DNA of 39,880 bases from Bulleidia sp. (lineage in GTDB: Bacteria; Bacillota_I; Bacilli_A; Erysipelotrichales; Erysipelotrichaceae): assembly GCA_016293365.1 (NCBI GenBank), contig JAEDEK010000003.1, positions 1-39,880 on the forward strand, in the 5' to 3' direction. The translations under genes were made by a program, and so were the position numbers. The notes under the pieces were generated by a model. It did no database searches, was not told the DNA's origin, and saw nothing but the letters and a program-made list of their open reading frames with translations. Of the stretch, positions 7,242 to 14,817 are shown in pieces. Within the stretch, counting starts at the first letter, position 1. The number at the start of each line of letters is the position of its first letter.

Positions 7242-8599
7242 TGCCTAGACAGATGCCATCCGCACCGGAAGCGGAAGCCAGCCTGCTTGGCACAATGATG
7301 GTCTACCACGATGCCGCCCGCACCGCGATGGAGGAAGGTATCAGTGAGGATGACTTTTATACAGATGCCAACCGCAGGATCTTCAATGCGATGGTATCTC
7401 TTTATAACCAGGGCAGTCCGATCGATATGACGACTGTCTATACAAGACTGCAGGATATGAATCTGCTGGAACAGGCAGGAGGGATTGAGTATCTGACACG
7501 TATTTCGGATGCGGCTGTAACAAGTGCCAATACGAAAAGCTATGTGAAGATGATTCATAACAAATCCATTACCCGCCAGATGATTACGGCTGCTGAATCC
7601 ATCGTCAATGACGGATTTGAAGGTGGTGAAGACATCGATGCATATCTTGATGCGAGTGAAAAAGCAATTCTGGATGTTTCCCGTAACCGCAAAGCCGGTG
7701 AATTCAAGACACCGCAGGAGCTTGTCAGTTCCGTATTGGAAAACATCCGTCAGATGAGTGAAAACCACTCGGAGATTACCGGATTGAAAACCGGGTTCCG
7801 AGAACTGGATAATACGATTCATGGTCTTCAAAGAGGCGATATGATCGTTGTGGCAGCACGACCTTCCATGGGTAAGACGGCTGTTTCGCTGAACCTGGCG
7901 CTGAATGTAGCTTTGTACAACAAACCGGGTGCAGTTGCGATTTTCTCTTTGGAAATGGCAGCTGAACAGCTGGAAACACGACTTCTTGGTGCCCGCAGCC
8001 ATGTTCATCTTGAATTTCTGAAAACCGGCCGTCTGAGTAATGATCAGTGGAATGCGGTCAATGAGGCAGCAAGTGATCTGGCACAGTCGGAAATCTATAT
8101 TGACGATACGCCGGGAATCAAAATGTCGGAGATCTTTTCCAAATGCAGAAGACTGCAGGCGGACAGAGGTCTGAACCTGGTGCTGATTGACTATATTCAG
8201 CTGATCAGCGGAAGCGGTGGGAAAAGCTCGGAAAGCAGACAGCAGGAAGTGTCAGAAATTTCACGTAACCTCAAGGCACTTGCTCGTGAACTCAAGGTAC
8301 CAGTCATTGCACTGTCACAGCTTTCCCGTACCGTTGAGCAAAGAGAAAACAAGAGGCCGATGCTTTCAGACCTGCGTGAATCCGGTGCGATTGAACAGGA
8401 TGCCGATATTGTCATGATGCTGTATCGTGAATCCTATTATGATGAAGCAGCGAAGGAAGAAGCAGATAAAACCGGATCTGAAAGACTTGAAATCAATATT
8501 GCCAAACATAGAAATGGTGCAGTCAGAAAGGTGTATCTTGCTTTTGAAGCACCAACCAATGCCCTGTATAACATACAGGTCAACGATCAGAATGGATAA
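7241..8599 (+). CDS. dnaB: replicative DNA helicase DnaB
   Basis: The 452-aa protein has the DnaB N-terminal helical domain (PSAPEAEASLLGTMM) and a RecA-like motor domain with Walker A ARPSMGKT at about residues 206-213, Walker B LVLIDYIQLI, and the H4-type motif SQLSRTVEQRENKRPMLSDL followed by RESGAIEQDADIV. It forms the hexameric helicase at the fork and binds DnaG primase. In Bacillus the orthologue is called DnaC. No intein is present. Its position after rplI is conserved in Bacillota. Confidence 0.97.
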   Translation: MPRQMPSAPEAEASLLGTMMVYHDAARTAMEEGISEDDFYTDANRRIFNAMVSLYNQGSPIDMTTVYTRLQDMNLLEQAGGIEYLTRISDAAVTSANTKSYVKMIHNKSITRQMITAAESIVNDGFEGGEDIDAYLDASEKAILDVSRNRKAGEFKTPQELVSSVLENIRQMSENHSEITGLKTGFRELDNTIHGLQRGDMIVVAARPSMGKTAVSLNLALNVALYNKPGAVAIFSLEMAAEQLETRLLGARSHVHLEFLKTGRLSNDQWNAVNEAASDLAQSEIYIDDTPGIKMSEIFSKCRRLQADRGLNLVLIDYIQLISGSGGKSSESRQQEVSEISRNLKALARELKVPVIALSQLSRTVEQRENKRPMLSDLRESGAIEQDADIVMMLYRESYYDEAAKEEADKTGSERLEINIAKHRNGAVRKVYLAFEAPTNALYNIQVNDQNG

Positions 8600-8617
8600 A
8601 CCAGGAGGATATACAGG

Positions 8618-10156
8618 ATGGGAAAACGAATACTGACACTTGCGGCCTGCCTTGTTATCAGCGTACTGATTGTCATCGGTGTCCCGATCCTGATGAACGA
8701 GTTTGATGGTGCGGCAGTTGACAGAGGTGTGACACAGACAACCGGACTTTTTGAACAGCAGGTTGTCTATGTCAATCCGAAAGAAAAGACGATATCACGT
8801 CTGTATGCCGATGGTGAACTGGTCGGCATTGTAAGGGATGTCAACGCTCTGAAAGCACATATGAAGGAACTGTATCACAGCACATATGAAAAGGATTATC
8901 CTGATTCCTCCCTCGGTCTTGGCAGAAATGTCTATATCATGGAGGAACTGAGCTGTTTTGAGTATGAAGACAGAGATGATGAGATCATCGCCTGGCTGGA
9001 TGAACGTAATGCCTATTCTCTGGAAGCGGTGGAAATCACATTTTCTGATGGTGAAAACATAACCGGTCATATGTATGTACTGGATAAGGATCTGTACCTG
9101 GATGCATTAAACGAGTACCTGTCTCTGTTTATTTCCAAAGATGCGATGGCAGAAATTTCTCGTGGAAATGTTCTTTCCTCAACAACAACTTTTGGCACAA
9201 AGGAAACGGGTGTTTCCATTGCACAGACAATTTCTACCAATGACTGTTTTGCACCGATTGAAGAAATCTGCACAACAAAGGAGCAGATTCTGGAATACCT
9301 GAAATACGGCAGTGATACGGAAAAGGAATATTACACCGTTGAAAAATTTGATACGGTTGCCGGTGTAGGCTCTAAAAATCATGGTCTTTCCGCAACGCAG
9401 GTCATGATGATCAACAGTGATCAGATCACATCCGTGGATCAGGTTCTTCCGGAAGGAATGAAACTGTGTGTGACCTACTTTGAATCACCGATTGATGTAA
9501 CGGTATACCGACAGACACTGCGCAGTGAAACGGTATTCTTTCAGACAACGTACACGACCGATGAAACCATGCTGGAAGGAGAAAGTGAAGTAAGGCAGAG
9601 CGGCAGCAACGGACAGAGAAATGCTCTGTATTCGGAAAAATGGATCAATGGTGTCCTTGTTTCGGGTAAACTGGAATCCTATAACCAGACAAAAGCACCT
9701 GTGAATGAGGTTGTTGTTCAGGGAACAAAGCAGCAGCCTGGCGTAGGAACAGGTAATTATGTCTATCCGGTTGCCAATCCGGGAATCTCCTGTGTATGGG
9801 GCTGTTACTATGGTCATAAGGCCAATGACTTTGTCGACGAATATAACCGCTGGGGAGATGTATATGCTACGGATAACGGTGTTGTCATCACAAATACATA
9901 TGATTCCATCTCCGGCTGGTATGTCAAAATCGATCACCAGAACGGATATGTATCCTACTATGGTCATATGATTCAGCAGTCTGATCTGCCAGTTGGTTCT
10001 GTGGTGGAAAAAGGGCAGGTGATCGGGCACATTGGTATGACCGGTCTTGCGACAGGGCCTCATGTTCATTTCTATGTGGCATATCAGGGAAAAGAGCTGG
10101 ATGTCTGTAACGAACTGAACGGTTTCCCGTCGTGTGAAGGGCTGGTGCGCGGATGA
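8618..10156 (+). CDS. membrane-anchored M23 peptidoglycan endopeptidase with G5-like domain
   Basis: The 512-aa protein begins with an N-terminal signal anchor (residues 5-28). After a 300-residue extracellular region comes a G5-like segment at about 285-345 (TLRSETVFFQTTYTTDETML). The LytM/M23 domain follows at about 375-500. Zinc ligands are intact: H and D of YGHKANDF and the GPHVHF motif, with the YGHM motif between them. It likely cleaves peptide cross-links in the cell wall. AGGAGG precedes the start, and its stop overlaps the walJ start (ATGA). It occupies the place where walRK-yycHI stand in Bacillus, and links the operon to wall remodelling. Confidence 0.9.
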   Translation: MGKRILTLAACLVISVLIVIGVPILMNEFDGAAVDRGVTQTTGLFEQQVVYVNPKEKTISRLYADGELVGIVRDVNALKAHMKELYHSTYEKDYPDSSLGLGRNVYIMEELSCFEYEDRDDEIIAWLDERNAYSLEAVEITFSDGENITGHMYVLDKDLYLDALNEYLSLFISKDAMAEISRGNVLSSTTTFGTKETGVSIAQTISTNDCFAPIEEICTTKEQILEYLKYGSDTEKEYYTVEKFDTVAGVGSKNHGLSATQVMMINSDQITSVDQVLPEGMKLCVTYFESPIDVTVYRQTLRSETVFFQTTYTTDETMLEGESEVRQSGSNGQRNALYSEKWINGVLVSGKLESYNQTKAPVNEVVVQGTKQQPGVGTGNYVYPVANPGISCVWGCYYGHKANDFVDEYNRWGDVYATDNGVVITNTYDSISGWYVKIDHQNGYVSYYGHMIQQSDLPVGSVVEKGQVIGHIGMTGLATGPHVHFYVAYQGKELDVCNELNGFPSCEGLVRG

Positions 10157-10974
10157 GATTTGCACTGTTATGTTCCGGTTCCAAAGGGAACAGCTTCTAT
10201 ATCGAAAATGATGGGACGAAAGTTCTGATTGACTGTGGAGGAACAAAAAAATATCTGTCAGGTGCACTGGAGAAACTGCATGTCTCAGTGGATGACCTGG
10301 ATGGACTTGTGATTACACATGATCACAGTGATCATATATCACAGATTCGTTACTTTCGGGATATTCCAGTATATTCTCCGGTATCACTGCCGGACATGGA
10401 AACGTTTGAAGTCAGACCGAAACAGAAATTCACAATCGGTTCACTGATATTCACGCCGGTACCACTTTCTCATGATGCATACCATACAACGGGTTACATC
10501 ATTGAAAACGGGCAGGAAAAACTGGTTTATATTACTGATACAGGATATCTTCCATCCCGTTATCAGTCATTGCTTCAGGGGGCGGACTATTATGTCATGG
10601 AGTGCAACCATGATGTGGGAATGCTGATGCGTACAAGCCGTCCACAGTACCTGAAACAGAGAATCTGCTCAGATGAAGGACATTTGAATAACGAAGACTG
10701 TGCGGAAGCACTGGCTCATTATATTGACCAGAATACGAAGCTGGTCGTTCTGGCACATATTTCTCAACAGGCAAATACACGTCAGAAAGCCCTGGAGTCT
10801 GTTGTGAAACGGCTGCAGGAAGAAAAAGACCGTTGCCGCAGAGATCTTCTGATCTGCGCAGCGGGACAGTTTGAAATGATTCTGAAAGGAGAAGACAATG
10901 AAAAAATGGATCCCGGTACTGTTTGCTGCCCTGTTCATCTGGAATGTCGGACTGACGATCACGCTTGTTTCTGA
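10153..10974 (+). CDS. walJ: WalJ/YycJ-type metallo-beta-lactamase-fold hydrolase
   Basis: The 273-aa protein has the family start LLCSGSKGNSFYIE, the metal motif THDHSDH (HxHxDH, about residues 55-61), and later ligands in LSHDAYHT, YITDTGYL and VLAHIS. WalJ is a cytoplasmic MBL-fold protein, proposed to be a 5'-exonuclease coordinating division and replication. The last 25 codons overlap the next gene in another frame by 77 bases. The tail from about residue 249 is therefore out-of-frame coding of the HtrA-like signal anchor, unusual for a tightly packed bacterial operon. Total length is close to that of relatives. Confidence 0.9.
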   Translation: MRFALLCSGSKGNSFYIENDGTKVLIDCGGTKKYLSGALEKLHVSVDDLDGLVITHDHSDHISQIRYFRDIPVYSPVSLPDMETFEVRPKQKFTIGSLIFTPVPLSHDAYHTTGYIIENGQEKLVYITDTGYLPSRYQSLLQGADYYVMECNHDVGMLMRTSRPQYLKQRICSDEGHLNNEDCAEALAHYIDQNTKLVVLAHISQQANTRQKALESVVKRLQEEKDRCRRDLLICAAGQFEMILKGEDNEKMDPGTVCCPVHLECRTDDHACF

Positions 10975-11953
10975 TAATGTTTCATCCTCTTCTTCCATCA
11001 CTGTGGATGTATCCGATGATGTCAATGCCAGAAAGTATCTGACCGAAGTTACATCCATTGTTGATTCTGCAAGAGCCAGTCTGGTCAGAATCGATGCATA
11101 TACAGAAGATCGGGCTGTAAGTGGAAACGGCGTTATCTATTCAAATGTCGACAATATTGTCTACATCTTTACTCCTTACAATCTGGTGCATGGAGCATCC
11201 TATCAGACAGTGACATTCGACTCAGGCGTAACAATCGATGGATATCTGATTGGAGAAGACTTTACAAGCGGTCTTGCCCTGCTTGCCTGCTATCCACCGT
11301 TTTCCGTCAGGACAATGACACTTGGAAACAGTGATGCGGTTGTAGATGGACAGTATGTTGCGGCTGTATCAGCCAGAAGACAGGAAAGTGCCGCAGTCAT
11401 ATCCTCCTTTGGGATCGTTTCTTCCTCAGGGATGTACCGCACTTCGATTCTGTCCCGTATATATACGGATATGCTGGCAGTGGATTTTTCCATCACGGAA
11501 GATATGTATGGCGGCGCGTTGATGAATATCAAGGGAGAGATTGTCGGCATTCTGGTATCTTCTCCGTTTCAGTCAATCACAGGATGCGGATATGCGTTAA
11601 GCATCAATGAAGCAAAACTGGTGTATGATCAGCTGCTGTATAAAGGTTCCGTAACAAGAGGAAATCCGGGTATCGTCTATCGTGAGGTTTCCTACATGGA
11701 ATCCTACGAGAAGAATCAGCTGGATATTCCTCTGGATCAGAACACAGGCATGCTTATCACACATGTGTGGGATGAAGGGGCTGCGCAGCATACCCTTAAG
11801 GCGGGCGATGTCATCCTGAGCGCAGATGGAGAGAGCCTTACTACCGCTCAGGTATTCCGCAGAGTTCTGTATTCGCATAATCCGGGAGATACGGTGGATC
11901 TTGTGTTCCTTTCTGATGGGGAACAGCATTCCATCTCACTGATGTTAAAATGA
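10898..11953 (+). CDS. HtrA-like PDZ protein lacking the catalytic triad
   Basis: The 351-aa protein has a signal anchor (residues 4-24), a trypsin-fold region (about 45-230) and a C-terminal PDZ domain (about 265-351, LKAGDVILSADGESL). Aligned by eye with HtrA/DegP, all three catalytic positions are replaced. The His of TNxHVV is Asn95 (FTPYNLV), the Asp of TDLAVL is Gly125 (SGLALL), and the Ser of GNSGG is Tyr204 (EDMYGGAL). The oxyanion Gly is also altered (Asp202). The frame is intact and the gene sits in its conserved place between walJ and rlmH. It is probably a non-proteolytic binding or chaperone protein outside the membrane. AAGGAG precedes the start. Confidence 0.85.
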   Translation: MKKWIPVLFAALFIWNVGLTITLVSDNVSSSSSITVDVSDDVNARKYLTEVTSIVDSARASLVRIDAYTEDRAVSGNGVIYSNVDNIVYIFTPYNLVHGASYQTVTFDSGVTIDGYLIGEDFTSGLALLACYPPFSVRTMTLGNSDAVVDGQYVAAVSARRQESAAVISSFGIVSSSGMYRTSILSRIYTDMLAVDFSITEDMYGGALMNIKGEIVGILVSSPFQSITGCGYALSINEAKLVYDQLLYKGSVTRGNPGIVYREVSYMESYEKNQLDIPLDQNTGMLITHVWDEGAAQHTLKAGDVILSADGESLTTAQVFRRVLYSHNPGDTVDLVFLSDGEQHSISLMLK

Positions 11954-12426
11954 TACGGATTGCTGCTGTCGGAAGAATCAAGGAAAAATGGATGCGGGAG
12001 GGAATTGCGGATTACCTGAAGCGCATTCAACCATATGAAAAAACGGAAATCATCGAAGTGGAGGATGAAAAGGCTCCGGAATCCAACTCCGATGCGGAAA
12101 ATGAAAAGGTAAAAACGACAGAAGGGTCAAAGCTTCTGAAACAGATTCGGGATACAGATTATGTTGTTCTTCTCGATCTTGCCGGAAAGGAAATGGATTC
12201 CGTTTCTCTTTCGAAACATATTGAATCGGTACATACAAGAGGATATAACAGGATTGTCTTTGTGATCGGCGGATCGCTTGGCGTCAGCCGTGAACTGATC
12301 GCACGAGCGGATTTCAGATGGAAACTGTCAGTCAATACATTTCCACATCAGCTTTGCAGGATTATCGTTCTGGAACAGATTTATCGTGCATTCCGTATTC
12401 TGCATCATGAACCATATCATAAATAG
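11950..12426 (+). CDS. rlmH: 23S rRNA pseudouridine-1915 N3-methyltransferase RlmH
   Basis: The 158-aa SPOUT methyltransferase contains the knot signature FVIGGSLGVSRELIARAD and the C-terminal SVNTFPHQLCRIIVLEQIYRA, then HHEPYHK. It methylates pseudouridine 1915 (E. coli numbering) in helix 69 of 23S rRNA, acting as a dimer. Length is standard. Its start overlaps the HtrA-like stop by 4 bases. It is the last gene of the operon that starts at 3895; a terminator overlaps its stop codon. Confidence 0.97.
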   Translation: MIRIAAVGRIKEKWMREGIADYLKRIQPYEKTEIIEVEDEKAPESNSDAENEKVKTTEGSKLLKQIRDTDYVVLLDLAGKEMDSVSLSKHIESVHTRGYNRIVFVIGGSLGVSRELIARADFRWKLSVNTFPHQLCRIIVLEQIYRAFRILHHEPYHK

Positions 12427-12445
12427 GATCTGCGGATCCTTTTTT
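12425..12445 (+). terminator. intrinsic terminator after rlmH
   Basis: AGGATC (12425-12430) pairs with GATCCT (12435-12440) around a 4-base loop, followed by five more T. It closes the gdpP-rlmH operon. Confidence 0.75.
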
Positions 12446-12568
12446 CTTGGATTTATGGATGCGGAACTGTTTCCCTTTTTGAAAGTTTCATGAAATCCAT
12501 GTTTGTGAAAATATGTAAATTATGCATAAATAATAGGCTGATTCCGTGAATCTTGTTAAAAAGTGACA

Positions 12569-12583
12569 ATGTAACCGCTTGTA
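12569..12583 (+). promoter_or_regulatory. near-consensus cre (CcpA site) before ptsH
   Basis: ATGTAACCGCTTGTA fits WTGNAANCGNWNNCW with one mismatch (T for C at position 14). It overlaps the -35 of the ptsH promoter, a position compatible with repression. The match is imperfect, so confidence is modest. Confidence 0.4.
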
Positions 12584-12607
12584 ACATTTATCTTGTTGGT
12601 TTAAAAT
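12579..12607 (+). promoter_or_regulatory. promoter of ptsH
   Basis: TTGTAA (12579-12584) and TAAAAT (12602-12607) are separated by exactly 17 bp. The leader would be about 28 bases with AGGAGG ahead of the gene. Confidence 0.75.
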
Positions 12608-12641
12608 GAATCATGTAAACAAATCAGGAGGATAGATCACA

Positions 12642-12908
12642 ATGAAGCAGATCTCAGTTACAGTTATTGACCCAGTAGGATTACACGCACGTCCAGCTAC
12701 TGTTGCAGTTAATGCAGCATCCAAGTTCAAGTGTGAAGTAAAGGTTGCTTACAAGGGCCGTACAGTAAATATGAAGTCCATCATGGGTGTTATGTCTTTA
12801 GGTATCCCTACACAGTCTGAAATTACAGTTTCCTGTGAAGGTGAAGACGAAGAAGTCGCTGTAAAGACAATCGAAGATGTACTTCGCACACAGAAAGTAA
12901 TTGCTTAA
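12642..12908 (+). CDS. ptsH: phosphocarrier protein HPr
   Basis: The 88-aa HPr has the active-site GLHARP with the phosphorylatable histidine at about residue 15, and the regulatory serine in NMKSIMGVM at about residue 46. HPr passes phosphate from Enzyme I to PTS EIIA proteins. When phosphorylated on Ser46 by HPr kinase it is the CcpA co-repressor in Bacillota. No ptsI follows; a strong terminator ends the unit, so ptsH is expressed on its own. Codon use (AAG for Lys, GTT and GCA) fits a highly expressed gene. Standing next to glycogen genes with cre-like boxes makes a regulatory partnership plausible. Confidence 0.97.
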   Translation: MKQISVTVIDPVGLHARPATVAVNAASKFKCEVKVAYKGRTVNMKSIMGVMSLGIPTQSEITVSCEGEDEEVAVKTIEDVLRTQKVIA

Positions 12909-12925
12909 GTTTGATTCTTTCACGG

Positions 12926-12955
12926 AAGGAAGAGCTGTGTGCTCTTCCTTTTTTT
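12926..12955 (+). terminator. intrinsic terminator between ptsH and pgm
   Basis: A perfect 10-bp stem, AAGGAAGAGC (12926-12935) with GCTCTTCCTT (12941-12950), around loop TGTGT, followed by five more T. It separates abundant ptsH mRNA from the downstream mutase. Confidence 0.9.
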
Positions 12956-12987
12956 CCAAAACAGGTATAGAAAAGAGGATAATTGAA

Positions 12988-14670
12988 ATGTACCAGGATG
13001 ATTACAGAAGATGGCTCGATCACGATCTTGAAGATGTTGATCTGAAAACAGAACTCATGAAGATCAGTGGCGACGACGATGCGATCAAGGAAAGATTCGC
13101 AGTGGCACTGAAGTTTGGTACCGCAGGATTACGTGGTACACTTGGTGCAGGTACAAACAGAATGAACATCTGGGTTGTTCGTCAGGCAACACAGGGTGTT
13201 GCTGACTGGGTTAAGACACAGGGTGGCACACAGACTGTTGCAATTGCATACGACTCCCGTCTGAAGGGATGGAATTTTGCAAGAGACGCAGCAGGTGTGT
13301 TGGCTGCTAACGGCATTCACGTACGTATCTATGATGAACTGATGCCGGTTCCTGCATTAAGTTTTGCAACAAGATATTACAACTGTAATGCAGGTATCAT
13401 GGTAACAGCTTCCCATAACCCTGCACAGTACAACGGTTACAAGGCATATGGACCGGATGGATGCCAGATGACAGATGATGCAGCTGCAGTTGTATATGCC
13501 TCCATTCAGAATACGGATGTTCTGACTGGTGCAAAGTATATGAGCTTTGCGGAAGGTGTCAACAGCGGCATGATTGAATTTGTCGGTGATGACTGTAAGG
13601 CAGCTCTGTATGAAGCAATCGAAGCACGTCAGGTAAGACCTGGCTTATGTGCTACAGCCGGACTGAAGCTTGTCTACTCTCCATTGAACGGAACAGGTCT
13701 TGTTCCTGTCACAAAGGTTCTCAAGGACATCGGTATCGATGATATTACAATTGTACCGGAACAGGAATATCCAAACGGATACTTCACAACATGTTCCTAT
13801 CCGAACCCTGAAATCTATGCAGCTATGGAAAAGGGTGTTGAACTGGCAAAGGAAACAGGCGCAGATCTGATGCTGGCAACTGACCCGGATGCAGACAGAG
13901 TCGGTATCGCCATGAAGTGTCCGGATGGAAGCTATGAGCTTGTCAGCGGTAATGAAATGGGTGTTCTGTTATTGGACTACATCTGTGCAGGACGTATTGA
14001 AAAGGGTACAATGCCTGCAAACCCTGTTGCGGTAGAATCCATTGTTTCCACACCTCTTGCAGAAAAGGTAGCCGAACACTATGGTGTCGAACTCCGTCAT
14101 ACTCTGACAGGATTCAAGTGGATCGGTGATCAGATTGCCAAGCTGGAAGCTGCAGGTGAAGTTGACCGCTTCATCTTCGGTTTCGAAGAAAGCTATGGTT
14201 ATCTGGCTGGACCATATGTACGTGATAAGGACGCCGTCATCGGTTCCATGCTGATCTGCGAAATGGCTGCCTACTACAGATCCATCGGCTCTTCCATCAA
14301 GCAGAGACTCGAAGAAATCTATGCAGAATATGGCAGATATCTCAATAAGGTAGACTCCTATGAATTCCCAGGTCTTTCCGGTATGGATAAGATGGCAGGT
14401 ATCATGGCTTCCTTAAGAGCAGATGCACCAAAGGAATTTGCAGGTAAGGCAGTTGTCAAGGTTACTGACTACCAGGATACAGAGGCTACAGGTCTGCCAA
14501 AGGCAGATGTCCTCCGTTATGATCTGGAAGATGGTGCAGTTGTTATCGTCAGACCTTCCGGTACAGAACCGAAGATCAAGACATACTTCACAACAAAGGG
14601 TGCAGACCTGGCAGAAGCACAGGCTGAAAAGGATGCCCTGACAGAAGCAATCAAGCCTTTGTTTGCTTAA
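12988..14670 (+). CDS. phosphoglucomutase / phosphomannomutase (alpha-D-phosphohexomutase)
   Basis: The 560-aa enzyme has the phosphoserine loop TASHNPAQYNGYK (Ser near residue 141), the metal loop DPDADRVG (near 299), the sugar-binding GFEESYGY and the phosphate-binding RPSGTEPKIK. Length and the N-terminal KFGTAGLRG match the PgcA-like group that interconverts glucose-6-P and glucose-1-P, supplying GlgC and taking the product of GlgP. The ATG at 12988 is chosen over an earlier in-frame start because GAGGA precedes it and the earlier one would translate through the ptsH terminator. Only 32 bases separate that terminator from the start, so it may depend on read-through. Confidence 0.93.
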   Translation: MYQDDYRRWLDHDLEDVDLKTELMKISGDDDAIKERFAVALKFGTAGLRGTLGAGTNRMNIWVVRQATQGVADWVKTQGGTQTVAIAYDSRLKGWNFARDAAGVLAANGIHVRIYDELMPVPALSFATRYYNCNAGIMVTASHNPAQYNGYKAYGPDGCQMTDDAAAVVYASIQNTDVLTGAKYMSFAEGVNSGMIEFVGDDCKAALYEAIEARQVRPGLCATAGLKLVYSPLNGTGLVPVTKVLKDIGIDDITIVPEQEYPNGYFTTCSYPNPEIYAAMEKGVELAKETGADLMLATDPDADRVGIAMKCPDGSYELVSGNEMGVLLLDYICAGRIEKGTMPANPVAVESIVSTPLAEKVAEHYGVELRHTLTGFKWIGDQIAKLEAAGEVDRFIFGFEESYGYLAGPYVRDKDAVIGSMLICEMAAYYRSIGSSIKQRLEEIYAEYGRYLNKVDSYEFPGLSGMDKMAGIMASLRADAPKEFAGKAVVKVTDYQDTEATGLPKADVLRYDLEDGAVVIVRPSGTEPKIKTYFTTKGADLAEAQAEKDALTEAIKPLFA

Positions 14671-14682
14671 GATTTCCTTTAT

Positions 14683-14718
14683 AGACACAGTCGGCATTGG
14701 CTGTGTCTTTTCATTTTT
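14683..14718 (+). terminator. intrinsic terminator after the mutase gene
   Basis: AGACACAG (14683-14690) pairs with CTGTGTCT (14701-14708), followed by a T-rich run. Confidence 0.8.
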
Positions 14719-14761
14719 TGATCAGTTTTTATACTTTGTATAATTTTTGGAAGACAGCTGT

Positions 14762-14789
14762 TTGTGGAGTTGGTATTGTCTGTTAAAAT
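14762..14789 (+). promoter_or_regulatory. promoter of glgB-glgP
   Basis: TTGTGG (14762-14767) and an extended -10, TGT plus TAAAAT (14781-14789), have a 16-bp spacer. An additional TATAAT at 14739-14744 may be a second, upstream promoter. Confidence 0.55.
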
Positions 14790-14817
14790 GGAACAACAAA
14801 AAATGGAGGGGAAGATC

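Noticed and set aside
12504..12511. TGTGAAAA shared upstream of ptsH, glgC (26025) and pgk (29996) as a common operator
   Set aside because: The 8-mer lies at inconsistent distances from the promoters and is likely in AT-rich DNA; only the glgC copy is part of a dyad.
12901..12987. Longer start for the phosphoglucomutase
   Set aside because: It overlaps the ptsH stop and terminator and adds residues not found in the family.
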